DNA of 64,000 nucleotides from Diphasiastrum complanatum (Eukaryota; Streptophyta; Lycopodiopsida; Lycopodiales; Lycopodiaceae), in the NCBI GenBank assembly GCA_029204225.1, contig CM055095.1:32985732-33049731 (forward strand), written 5' to 3'. Both the position numbers and the translations under genes were made by a program. The notes below the pieces were generated by a model. The model saw only the letters and a list, made by a program, of their open reading frames with translations. It made no database searches and was not told the DNA's origin. Positions 24,900-34,603 of the stretch are shown here, one piece after another (position 1 is the stretch's first letter; every line of letters begins with the position of its first letter).

Positions 24900-25840
24900 C
24901 TGGCTCCTCGCCATAGGACGAACTATTATTGTTCTCCTGTCTGTTCTGTGCTGATTTGTTCCTTGGGTTCAGGCATGGCTACATGACCTTTCTTGTGGCA
25001 GTGGATACACTCAATTTTTGGATTGAGCCAGCACGTATCGATTGTGTGCCCTTCGCATCTGCATCTCACACAAGTCTTCTTGTCTCCACCTTGTTGTTTT
25101 GACCTCCCTTTGTTTTTCTACTTGCCTTTACTGGTTTCCTCTGCTTGCTGATCATGATCCTGCTTTCGATCTCATTCTCTCTTAGGCTTGAATTGTTTCT
25201 TTGTCTTTTCTTTGTTGTTGTAGAGGGCTTGGTCAGAAGCATCCTTGTGATCAAGGTGCTCTCTAGCCTCGACTTCCTCTCGAATCTCGACAATTGCCTT
25301 TTCGAGAGTCATTGTAGGATTCTTTGTAAGCAAAGTTCTGGTTGTCTGGAAGGATCTACGTAAGGCTCTCAATAGATAAGTGAGCTGCTTCTCTGTTGAC
25401 ACTGCATTTTCTGCTCCAGGATTGTGTAGGAAAAGAAATAGATCCTTCATCTTCCTTACAAAAGAAGTGAGATCTTTGCCATCCCACTGCAGGTTTGTCA
25501 GCTGATCTTCCAGCATCATTATTTGACTGCGTGATTTTGTTCAAAATCTCGTGAACAGTGTATCCCACATCTCCTTTGCCTTGGAGAGTGTAGTCAGGTC
25601 AAGTGTGAGACTATCCTTGATGGATGATGATAGCAAGGCTACTACCTTGTCATTTTTCTCCCTCCATTCGCATAGCTCTTTGCCTGTTGTTGTAGGCATC
25701 TCCTCTGTGCCATCTACCCAGGGGAATAATCCTTCACCCTTTAGTATCAGCGAGGTCTTAACTTTCTATGCTAGAAAGTTAGATCCTGACAAATCCATAA
25801 CTGTACAGTTCTTGGATTGTATGCTGCTGATTGAAGCCAT
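24900..25840 (-). pseudogene. Element E Gag
   Basis: The start codon is most likely at 25840 (MASISSIQSKNCTVMDLSG), after the PBS and a short leader. There is a stop about 25 codons in. The frame resumes with KGEGLFPWVDGTEEM and CEWREKNDKVVALL, has another stop near 25545, and continues in 25519-25172 (LEDQLTNLQWDGKDLTSFVRKMKD, KAIVEIREEVEAREH). At about 25075-24985 it has one intact CCHC knuckle (CVRCRCEGHTIDTC) and one that has lost its last Cys. It packaged element RNA when intact. Confidence 0.88.
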
Positions 25841-25956
25841 TGCTTCTGAATTCGTGTTCACTTGTTGATGGTTGATTATTTGAATGCTTAGCCTCCTGGA
25901 TCTGATAGCTTTTCGGCTATGTCAGACTATGACAAGGACGTAGGCTCTCATACCAC

Positions 25957-27207
25957 TGATGCGAAAAATGGACTCAAAAAAATGCAAATCCTAGCTAGAA
26001 CTCTGGTGACAAACTGATAAAAATAAATCTCGAATGATTCGCAAAACTTTTTGCAAAACTCGAATTATTTTTGTTTGAGAATAATTTGTGCTGGTTCAAT
26101 CAAGCTCTGAAACACACCAAAACAAAACGAGATGAAATCTAGACGAAAATGAATTGAAGCGAAGTGAAGTGAAGCTCAAACGAGATTCATGCTTAAAGCA
26201 TAGAGATCGCGAAATGACACGAAACGAAATGAAGCACAAGCATTCGTGAAAAGATCAATCAGGCTCTATAATGAGACGAGACGAGACGAAACAAGACAAA
26301 ATGAAATGAAACGAAACTTAGGTGAGCTCTGTGATTGATTTACCCTTATAGCCAAGTGATCGTGAAGCGAAGCACAAAGCGAAAGGGTTCATGAACAAGA
26401 TCAGTTCATCAGGAATTCAGATATGATCACTGCCTGCTATATCATTCCTACAATCCTTCAGAGTGTAGACAGACACCGCTGATCTACTTTAACAAATTAA
26501 TATAGCATTCAACAATATCAAACCAAAGTGCGGAATTAAATGAGCAAGTGAATCAGACACACAAATTGTAGCAGACAAAAAGACATTCAGGATCATACAA
26601 TCATTTAGAATAATAATGTACACAACAACTACAATATCATCTACTGATTTTTTTGATCTTCAAGCACTACATGACAGATCCACGCAGTGCATTGGCGTGA
26701 GAGAAATGCAGTTCTCTCACGAATCGTGTCTCGCTTACTAGCAGACTTCTGGATCTACAGATCCTCTACAGAATTGTCTCGCACGCAGGTGGACTTGTAT
26801 TCAGTATTTTTCGTCTTCTGACTTCTTGTCTTGCTTACTAGCTTACAGCATTATGCATCAAACAAGAAGTATATAGTTCGCGAACTTTTTTGTGTGGCGA
26901 CGTGTAACTTACAGATTAGAAAGATTATACACCTACAACTAATCGCGAATTACAAGAGTGGCAGATTAGCCACGATCTAGAATACTTCTGCTGATGTCAT
27001 GATATCTGATCAAGTATTTGTACCCCATGGTACTTGGCTGATCTCCTTGGCCATTCGTGGAGCAAGAAGGATTTTGTGTCGCGAAACAATTTCGTGTCAT
27101 GTGTCGCAAAATTGTTCGCGAACAATTTCGTTTGTTGTGTCTTTTCCAGTCAAAATCTGTGTAGAGAGCTAGCATGGCTTTGGCACTAGAAACATTTTGT
27201 TTCTTCA
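25957..27207 (-). repeat. Element E 5' LTR
   Basis: 1251 bp, same ends as the 3' LTR. It has an extra segment of about 140 bp (about 26925-27085), either gained here or deleted from the partner. The CGAAA cluster and TCGCGA palindromes are present here too. Confidence 0.92.
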
Positions 27208-27662
27208 TGGGTAGAGAGAGAGTATGCAAAAAAAAACTCTATGTAAAATCTCAATATCTCTCCCAAAAACTCAATGTAGAATGAGCTCACTCTCACTCTC
27301 TCATAGTAGCTCGGGCTCCAAGAGGTGTGGCAATGGTGCTCAATGATTGGACCTCTCTAGAATCACCTCCTACTTTGATTGGACCACTTACATGCCACCT
27401 CTTACATTGATTGGACCATTTTGGTGCATCCTTTAGTATGATTGGTCCATATTGACAAATAAGATTATGACGTGCAATGTCACTAGCCCTCCATCAAGCC
27501 AAGTGTAAGCAACCTACACTATCATGAGCTTATCCAAGTCTAAATTGTGGCCTACTCACTTAATTACAAGTGTACAATGAGTGGTTTTGATAGAGGTCTT
27601 TCAAATCTCAAGTTTAAGGCCTATTGACTATTCAAGCACAACATAAATGAAATGAAGTGATC
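27208..27662. other. No gene seen
   Basis: Flank of element E; AT-rich with CT-rich stretches and no recognised feature. Two near-copies of TTGATTGGACCA occur around 27380-27420. Confidence 0.4.
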
Positions 27663-27705
27663 ATGCCTACCCTCCACATGTGCCCACATGTGGAGGGGTA
27701 GGCAT
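27663..27705. repeat. Strong hairpin, about 20-bp arms, 2-nt loop
   Basis: ATGCCTACCCTCCACATGTG, then CC, then its reverse complement with one extra base (a single bulge). A further partial copy, ATGCCTACCCTCCACACGTG, follows at 27736. The sequence around it (CACGTGGGAACATGCTCCACACATGTG) recalls the outer end of family A LTRs, so it may be a decayed LTR end. Confidence 0.8.
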
Positions 27706-28148
27706 TTGGAGGGAGCATGAACTAGAGTGATTATGCCTACCCTCCACACGTGGGAACATGCTCCACACATGTGTGAAATCAATATGTACATGAAATTGCA
27801 AAATAATCAAGCTATATTTTGTCAAATCTTCACAATTATTGGGTATGCATTTTGATCCAACTTGGGCACGACCATTTGAGAGTAGAGATGTTCATGGAGT
27901 GTTGTATGACCCTTTGTGTAATGGCATGATTAGGAGAAAACCTCATTGCCACGGAGCTAGCTTTCTTTGTGATTTGAGACTTGCTAAAGTAGGTCACAAA
28001 TACACATGGCACTTGATAAAGTATATACTATATATACATGGCAATCACTCAATTGTGTTGAAATTATTTGTAGATTTTAAATGGGACCACTTTTGGATGC
28101 ACGCCCATTTTGCATGTGGCCAAGGCTCTTAGATCCACCCATGAACTC

Positions 28149-28369
28149 AGGAGCAGTGTTCGGGAAACCTTTTTGAGGTTTCCCTCCAAAAACCCATATG
28201 TGAAAGAGTTTTTCGGCCTCTAAGTGACAAGCTCTTACTTGCTGGTTTTTCCCTATAAAATCCAAGATTTATGACATAAAAAATCCTGTACAATTTTTGC
28301 CATACCAATTTTTGGGAAAGGATGCTGGTTCCATTTTTGGACTATACCGGCTTTTCGAACACTGCTCCT
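28149..28369. mobile_element. MITE-like element with terminal inverted repeats
   Basis: 221 bp bounded by AGGAGCAGTGTTCGGGAAACC and its near-perfect reverse complement. Within these ends CAGTGTTCG...CGAACACTG (28154-28364) fits hAT-superfamily termini (CAG/TG rule). The inside is AT-rich and non-coding. A clear 8-bp target duplication was not found: the flanks share only CTC, and the outer AGGAG/CTCCT is inverted rather than direct. The hAT assignment is therefore tentative. Confidence 0.6.
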
Positions 28370-28411
28370 AGTGTGAAATGGGGATATTGTACCCCCCAAA
28401 GTTCAAAGTTC

Positions 28412-28442
28412 AAACCCTATTATGTGCCTGCAAAAACCCTAA
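28412..28442 (+). promoter_or_regulatory. Two telo-box motifs
   Basis: AAACCCTA at 28412-28419 and AAACCCTAA at 28434-28442. Telo boxes are common upstream of plant ribosomal-protein and snoRNA genes. They lie about 600 bp upstream of the snoRNA at 29052, followed by a GA-rich 5'-leader-like stretch (28517-28540). Confidence 0.45.
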
Positions 28443-28716
28443 TTCTGAGTTGCGGCGTAGGCTGTTTAAAGATCGCCTTCCCTTTTCTGATTTTCCATTC
28501 CAACGCGAGCGAGCGCAAGAGAGAGAGAGAGAGAGAGTGCTAGAGAGGTAGGATCGGTCGGTCCATCGATATATATTCGCAAGCTGTCCAGCGTCAGCGA
28601 GCCTAGCCTGTCATTAGTCTTTTGAACTTTTGTCATGTGATGATATACGAAATCTGTTTTTCTGATCAGATAAAATCGTAAAATTTGGTTTGTTTTGTTT
28701 CTGGGTTTGATTTAAT

Positions 28717-28856
28717 GACCTCTATGGTATCTGGAGCCATCTGTCTGTATGTAGAGACGGTTTCTTCGTACGGAGGTCGAAATAGACATCACAGGATATT
28801 GCGACATGGATTGGAACCATGTTTTCATTGCCATTACTTTTCACCTGTGTACATTC
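28717..28856 (+). ncRNA. Candidate box H/ACA snoRNA (weak)
   Basis: Two hairpins in series. The first is closed by GACCTC (28717) and GAGGTC (28773). The second is closed by CACAGG (28790) and CCTGTG (28844), with an inner stem ACATGG/CCATGT. One base after the second stem is ACA (28851), with three bases to a possible 3' end. The hinge between the hairpins has only a poor H box (ACATCA, overlapping the stem). The order hairpin-hinge-hairpin-ACA fits the class, but I could not assign a pseudouridylation target. Confidence 0.3.
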
Positions 28857-29051
28857 CCTCTGATCTGCTCACCAATGCTTTGAGCAATTACTCTTCTTAT
28901 ACATATTGACATTGACTAGAGGTTTAATGTAAAGTTGTTCATAGTGAAAGAAATTTGATCTTTGAGATTTTATCTTGTGACGTATCGTGAGTTTGCTGTG
29001 TGCGCGTGCGTGTTTGTGAATGTACTGTGAGCATTTGTTATATATATTTAC

Positions 29052-29143
29052 GACAATGATGATTTTGGAATGGTCTCGTTCGTCTGAGTGGCTTTTCTGC
29101 CCTGAAGACCATACTGAAAGATCACCACCCATAATCTGATGTC
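29052..29143 (+). ncRNA. Box C/D snoRNA with two 18S rRNA guides
   Basis: Terminal stem GACA (29052-29055) pairs with TGTC (29140-29143). Box C is ATGATGA (29056-29062), box D' CTGA (29084-29087), box C' CTGAAGA (29102-29108), box D CTGA (29136-29139). The guide before D' (29072-29083, GGTCTCGTTCGT) is complementary over 12 nt to the conserved 18S segment ACGAACGAGACC. The guide before D (29123-29133, CACCACCCATA) is complementary over 11 nt to TATGGGTGGTG of 18S rRNA, extendable by a wobble and one pair. By the box+5 rule it directs 2'-O-methylation of an A and a U respectively. From memory these correspond to human sites guided by SNORD30 and SNORD110. The rRNA sequences are recalled, not searched. 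Confidence 0.85.
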
Positions 29144-29149
29144 TTAGAC

Positions 29150-30364
29150 TTAATTATCTTTTAGTGGGAGCTTGTGATATACGGTAAGTCCATATCGACA
29201 CAGTATTTATGTTGTTGCAAGTACATAAAATGACATCTCTAATATCAGTACTCAGAATGGTCAATCTTGATGACCCTACTGGAAATTAGATAACATGTAA
29301 CCTGTATCAAATCTGTTTTCATCTTTTCCATTAGTGAGGATGAATTTTGTCTCTGTTTAGAATGGAGCGGAAAAAGTCAGTTTTCTTTGCAATATAAGGC
29401 TTCATCATTCCATTTACATGTGAAAAGTTTTTGGTTGAAAACTTCAATTTTGGGAATCATTAGGTCATACTTTTTTGTTGGACTATGCATGAGGAAGCAC
29501 AAATCGTTTTAGTATCTCCGCTGCAAAAGAAACTCTGCATATTGTACCGTTGATTAAAACTACTGAAAATATTTTAGTGCTATCCATCCGTATCTGATAA
29601 GTGGGATCACTACAGACGATCATTTATCATCTACGTTTGAGAGTTCTAAGAGTGATTATTCACCATATTTCACTTGTTTTCTTTCTTCTTTTAGGTTAAA
29701 CACAAGATAATATTATATCTCACTGATTTCAATAAAGGTTACCTTATGTCCAGTTCAAATAGCTGTAACTGAGATATCAACCATGCCAAAGGAAGTGGAT
29801 CCGTCTTACCTTCAGGTCGGCCTGTTGTAATTTCCTGTCTGATTCTTCACCTCCACCTTACCCAAAGGAAAGATAAATTCTTAGATGCACTCTCAAATTG
29901 AAAGTATGTACAAAACAATCATGCTAGTGTGAGCAAACATTCATAATTGTTGTTATGAAATAGGCACCCTTGATTGTTATTGTACAAAAACATTCTGTCA
30001 TGGTTTTTTGTTTATTCCAATTTATTCTGAATCTAATTCCAATTTATTCAAGAAGGGTTTGAATTCAATTGTTCTTTAGCAGCATGACAGACATCCAAAT
30101 ATTTTGCTCCATTAGGACAATGCTATTTATCATTGCTTCTTAAATCTAAAGTTTCTTGGTGTACCGTCACTATGACACCTAGTTGCATGTATAGTGTCAT
30201 CCAATCGTCTTGATCAACTTGAGTATACAAATTCCATTATTGGCAATGTCCCTCTCGTAAACACTTAACCATTGACTCAATGAGAATGAGCAAACCAAAG
30301 CATACACGAGTGATTCTAATAAAAGCTCTTATATGGCTTTGTTTTTGTATTCTTTCTCTCATTT
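29150..30364. other. No protein gene seen downstream of the snoRNA
   Basis: AT-rich sequence without a convincing frame. A possible 5' splice site, ACGGTAAGT, lies at about 29180. It may include the rest of a non-coding snoRNA host transcript. Confidence 0.35.
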
Positions 30365-30438
30365 CGTTGAGTTGGTTATTTTGGCATCAAAAGGTTTCTT
30401 GGTCCCAAGTTGAAGCCCCCCTTGGTGAAACAAGATGC
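30364..30438 (+). mobile_element. tRNA-like retroposon, degraded copy
   Basis: Matches the 81-bp element at 46770-46850 along its length: GTTGAGTTGGTTA (A-box area), GGCATCAAAAGG, CTTGGTCCCAAGTTGAAGCCC (B-box area) and ACAAGATGCAT at the end. No flanking duplication remains visible. Confidence 0.6.
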
Positions 30439-30697
30439 ATACTCTTCCTCTTGTGTTGATAAGCACATCTTACTGTTCATTTCTATGTTGGTTTCAAGTG
30501 GGAATTCTCATAATGATACAATCTTTCAAGTTGAATGATCATGAAATTGATGTATTTTTCTTTGGACATCCCAAGTCCTTTTCCATATTCCATAAATTGA
30601 ATGTCCTATATATTTCTAATATGCATCTCTCAATGCCATATGGCTAGTATTGTTGCAAAAGAAGTCATGCTCCTATTAGGTCTTTCTTGTGACTGCA

Positions 30698-31310
30698 TTA
30701 TCCTATGTAGATATGAATTTCTCCCATTCTTAGCATTCATGTTTGATTCACCAACGATTTCTTTGATTCGGCCCTTGCTTCAAAGTTGTTCTTGGGTATT
30801 GATCCAAAGACTTGACATTCACTTGACCAATTTTACTTTGTATTGAGTGGGATTTCATCATCATCTTCTTCTTCTTCTTGTAACAGTCATTGGGATATGA
30901 TTTCCATGTCAAGATATTAGTCTTGGCTCCTTCCAAAGTCAATGGGTTGTACAAGCATGGTAGGCTTCCTAGTAATCAAGTTGGTCCCAAGTTAGAACCT
31001 TACCTTGGAAACCAAGAAGCTTTCTTATCCTATGTGGATATGAATTTCTCCCATTCTTAGCATTCATGTTTGATTCATCGACGATTTCTTGTTTTGGCCC
31101 TTACTTCAAAGTTGTTCTTGGGTATTGATCCAAAGCCTTGACATTCACTCGACCAATTTTACTTCGTATTGAGTGGGAGTTCATCATCATCATCTTCCTT
31201 CTTCTTGTAGTAGTCATTGGGATATGATTTCCATGTCAAGATATTAGTCTTGGCTCCTTCCAAAGTTAATGGGTTGTACATGCATGGTAGGCTTCCTAGT
31301 AATCAAGGAG
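30698..31310. repeat. 327-bp tandem duplication
   Basis: TTATCCTATG starts at 30698 and again at 31025. The two copies are closely similar over about 285 bp (shared TTCTCCCATTCTTAGCATTC, TTGTTCTTGGGTATTGATCC, GTAGGCTTCCTAGTAATCAA). The first copy is followed by a partial tRNA-like retroposon (30979-31018) that the second lacks at that point. No gene was recognised in it. Confidence 0.85.
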
Positions 31311-31349
31311 ACCAACATTTATGATCGACTCTTGTCATTTTGTAAAATG

Positions 31350-31436
31350 AACCCAATGGGTTGGTTGAGTTGGTTAGCTTGATATCCAAAGTTTTTTTGG
31401 TCCCAAGTTAGAACCTTCCCTTGGAAACCAAGAAGC
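31350..31436 (+). mobile_element. tRNA-like retroposon, second copy
   Basis: GGGTTGGTTGAGTTGGTTA, then TATCCAAAG, TTTGGTCCCAAGTTAGAACC and AAACCAAGAAGCATTAT. The A-box-like part is good and the B-box decayed. Same length and ends as the 46770-46850 copy. Confidence 0.65.
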
Positions 31437-31779
31437 ATTATCTAGAATGAGAATTGGATACCACAAAGAAATACGAAAAACTCTTGGGTTCTAATGCATC
31501 TTTTGTCAAAACAAATGTTTTGATAGAACAAAAAGAGAGAATAAATCTTCAAATCATATTGGAAAGATAGGATTCTAAATTTTAGAGCATTTTTAGGAGG
31601 GCATTCTTTTTTAGAGTATGCATTAACTCAGTGTGCAAATCCATGAATCCTCATGGTCATCATAAGTGTATTTGTAAGTTGGCAACTACTTTTTATTATT
31701 GATATATATATATCTCATGGTGTTCTCATTTAATGTTTTCATATCTATATCCATAAGTATAAATGGATGGGAGCCAATA

Positions 31780-32582
31780 CAACCACTAGTAGGAGTATTC
31801 AATGTCATCCATTCTTAACAAATTCTTTGAAAGTGAAGGAATGTAAACAAAACCATCAAGTCTTGCTTTCCTATTAGTAGAAAGACAAATAGGAATTCAA
31901 CCAATATCTTCAATCACGCACTCACCACCATTGGCTATGTGAATCACTTTCTTGGCTCTATCATAAGTGACCAAAGAAGTAAAGAACTCTTTGTGAGTAG
32001 TCATGATAATCTTCCTCTTGATAAAAGCCTAAACTCGTCATTCACCAGGATTTCTTGCAAGTCCTCCATGGCAATGTCTTTTGAATAGCAAAACTTTGAT
32101 CAAGATGAGCATTATCATCCAATAAACCATTAAGAACTACTTGAACAAGTTCTATCTCCTTAATGCTTTCATCAATACATGTTAACTCATCATTGAATGC
32201 TTTAATCCTCAAAACAAAAGCATGAGGATTTTCATCCTTGTTTTGTAAATTTTAAAAAGTTTGCCTTCTAAGGGTTAGAACTCTTGATGTAGACTTGGTC
32301 TCATAAAGCTTTTTTAAAACTTTTCAAAACTCATTAGATGAAGTACACTTACCAACTTCCTTGAGAAGTTCATTAGTCACATTCATTTTGATCACATGAA
32401 GAGTCTTCTTTGCTCTCTTATCATATCTCAATTGTTCTTGAGGTGCCAAAAGTTTCTCCACAGCTACAACAATATTCAACAACTCATTCATCTCAAGGAA
32501 AGACTTTATTCTCACCTTTCAAGTTGAATAATTGTTTGATGTCATTGCTCTCCAACATGAAGCCTCCATTTGTAGCCATGTT
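31780..32582 (-). pseudogene. Family G copia gag and protease remnant
   Basis: ATG at 32580-32578 begins MATNGGFMLESNDIKQLFNLKGENK, then a stop. Frame 32515-32324 carries TLHVIKMNVTNELLKEVGK, close to the LHCIKMNISNDLLREVSSCK of element C Gag. Further left, shifted frames read TSRVLTLRRQTF, ELVQVVLNG and SFAIQKTLP (end of capsid). After a deletion come protease-flank phrases (REFFTSLVTYDRAKKVI and VYIPSLSKNLL, about 31990-31790). Zinc knuckle and active-site DSG are gone. Nothing of integrase or RT remains. Confidence 0.75.
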
Positions 32583-33164
32583 GCAATGATTTGATCTTTT
32601 CTTTCAACCTGTTTCAATTCACTTAATACTCTCCTGAAAGTTAAAAAATGAATCCAAGAAGAAATCACAAAGATATCCACCTCTCAAATCTCTTTCTTGC
32701 ACAAAACTAGCCAATCCAACACAGAATTGATGACACTTGATCAACACATGATTGACCTACAATATCATGAACTTTTGCACTCTTCTAAGATTGAAATACA
32801 CTCTTGAAAAGTTCAACAACTTTAAAATCAAGAGATCCTATCAACTTTCGGGTTTCACAAAAATACATATATTGAATCACTCAAATTTTATATGCAAAAG
32901 CTAGGAACTAGATTTAGAATCTTGAAGAATGATATAAATCTTTTCTTATGCATTAAAACTTGCTACAATCCAACAAGTAGGGAAGAAAATTGGCCTACTA
33001 CAAGTATTTTGACCTACATTGAGCTTTGGATCACAATGATCACTTTTCTACACTTGAAAAAGCTTGATTTTGACAAGGAATCAATCTAGCACACTCTAGA
33101 ATTGATGGCGCTTCCAAATCACTCACTAGAATTGGCCTCTTTTCCAAATATAGCCTACAACAAA

Positions 33165-33176
33165 GCTCTGATACCA
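33165..33176 (-). other. Family G primer-binding site
   Basis: Minus strand TGGTATCAGAGC, abutting the LTR that begins at 33177 in plus coordinates. Confidence 0.85.
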
Positions 33177-33578
33177 TGTGATTAAATCAGATCACAAAGA
33201 CCTAATTATGCCCCTTGATCTTTGGCAAATTTGGAGGGCACACTAGCTTCATTACCAATGTGAAAAATCATGCATCAACTACACATAGAATATGAATACT
33301 TAATAAGAAATTGTCAAACACTTAGATATCAAATTCTACCATCCTTGTCCGTACAACATCCATACAATATTGGTACTCACACGTGTCAACTCATATACAT
33401 AAAAAAAATAACATTCTACACACAAGATCTCACTATATCACCACCAAAATGCAAGAGTTGATGTAGAAACCAAAAGAGATATCTTCTATAAGAATGAATG
33501 AGAAATGATTTTTTTCCCACACTTGTATGCCTATTTATAACAACCTCTTGACCTATTTAGATGATCTTGCCTAAGTTT
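33177..33578 (-). repeat. Family G 5' LTR, split by element A
   Basis: Starts TGTGATTAAATC next to the PBS. It contains CTCACACGTGTCAAC (about 33377) and, on the minus strand, TATAAATAGG (about 33535). It stops at 33578 where element A was inserted; the remainder continues from 38834 (AGTTTATCAAC...) to an undefined end near 38950. Confidence 0.8.
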
Positions 33579-34403
33579 TGTGCAAAAAAGGTACAAAAAA
33601 GACCAAGAGTGGATCCTATTCTGATCTTCAATAGGAATTAGTTGTCAGATTACTTGATCTATCAATCTACTTGAGATTAAGATCAATCTAGATCAATTTT
33701 AGACACAAAATCCTAACAAGAACAATCATTAATTGAAGGTAGGTGTACTTTATGATTTCACACGTGTGAAACACTGTCTGAGTATGGACTCCAACCTGAA
33801 AATCAAGCACACATTGATAGAACCTCAAAACAATCAAAACAAATGTAAACGAATGGAGAGAATCACTCAAAATTGCTTCCAAAACCAAGATTGGTGTCTC
33901 ACATTGATTATGGCCAAATGTGGCTCTATATATACAATAAGTGGGAGCTCGTGGTACTGATCATCCCTATGATCCCACATGTGTGAAGGTGCTTTGTCAT
34001 ATGATGATTCATCATGCAAAATTGACACTTGGACAAAACTTTCTATTTTGAGCACTTTTGGTCCATTTTCCTTCTATATGGAGATCTACTTGGAAATCTT
34101 CTAGAAGTCAAAATTCGCCTACTTCAGCTTATTCCACACATGTGAGCTGTTAGGATATGACACCTAACCAAAGGATGTGGCTCATGCAATCAATAGATTG
34201 ATGCCATGTGTCATATGTCTAGAAAACTAGTTTTTGGCCTTTTTAGCCACTAGAACTTGAATTAAATCATATGTACAACCTATATGATTATGGTTCATGA
34301 CAAGTACACTATTTTACCACGTGGGAACAGGTTCCACACAAATGTAATCATCCTATATACATGATTTTTGGCCTCTACCAAGCTTATTTTTGCATTTTTC
34401 ACA
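33579..34403 (-). repeat. Element A 3' LTR
   Basis: 825 bp. It carries the perfect 16-bp palindrome TTTCACACGTGTGAAA (33756-33771) and, on the minus strand, a TATA box TGTATATATAGAG (33920-33940). Confidence 0.95.
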
Positions 34404-34603
34404 CTCCTCAAAAATCTACCTTGATGGAAAACATGATGATCTTGAACTTGACTCCATGGGCTGAATTGGTCTTTGCTGGTTCAAAAGGTGTGAAGATTAG
34501 CCAATGAGCTTGATGTCGATCTGAAATCACCATATTCATGATAGTGCTTCTTTGATGTTGACATCTTTGATGAACTTGAGAGCTTTGCACCATCCTAGCA
34601 TCT

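Larger units (their letters stand above)
20554..27207 (-). mobile_element. Element E: complete Ty1/copia retrotransposon, inactive
   Basis: 6654 bp on the minus strand, flanked by a perfect target-site duplication TGGGT (20549-20553 and 27208-27212). LTRs are 20554-21662 (1109 bp) and 25957-27207 (1251 bp), both TGATGC...TTCTTCA in plus orientation. The primer site TGGTATGAGAGCC is at 25955-25943 (one base differs from the usual one). A polypurine tract GAGAGGGAGC lies next to 21662. All domains occur in copia order (gag, protease, integrase, RT, RNase H), but with many stops and frameshifts. The LTRs differ by many substitutions and a roughly 140-bp segment, so the insertion is older than elements A and C. 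The element can no longer move on its own. Confidence 0.93.

Noticed and set aside
27839-28132. Plus-strand frame of 97 codons (MGMHFDPTWARPFESRDVHG...)
   Set aside because: No recognisable motif, His/Cys content without zinc-finger spacing, no homologous copy in the window. Likely chance.
28637-28665. Second box C/D snoRNA candidate (GTGATGA followed by CTGA)
   Set aside because: No second D box at a suitable distance, no terminal stem, and no rRNA complement upstream of CTGA.
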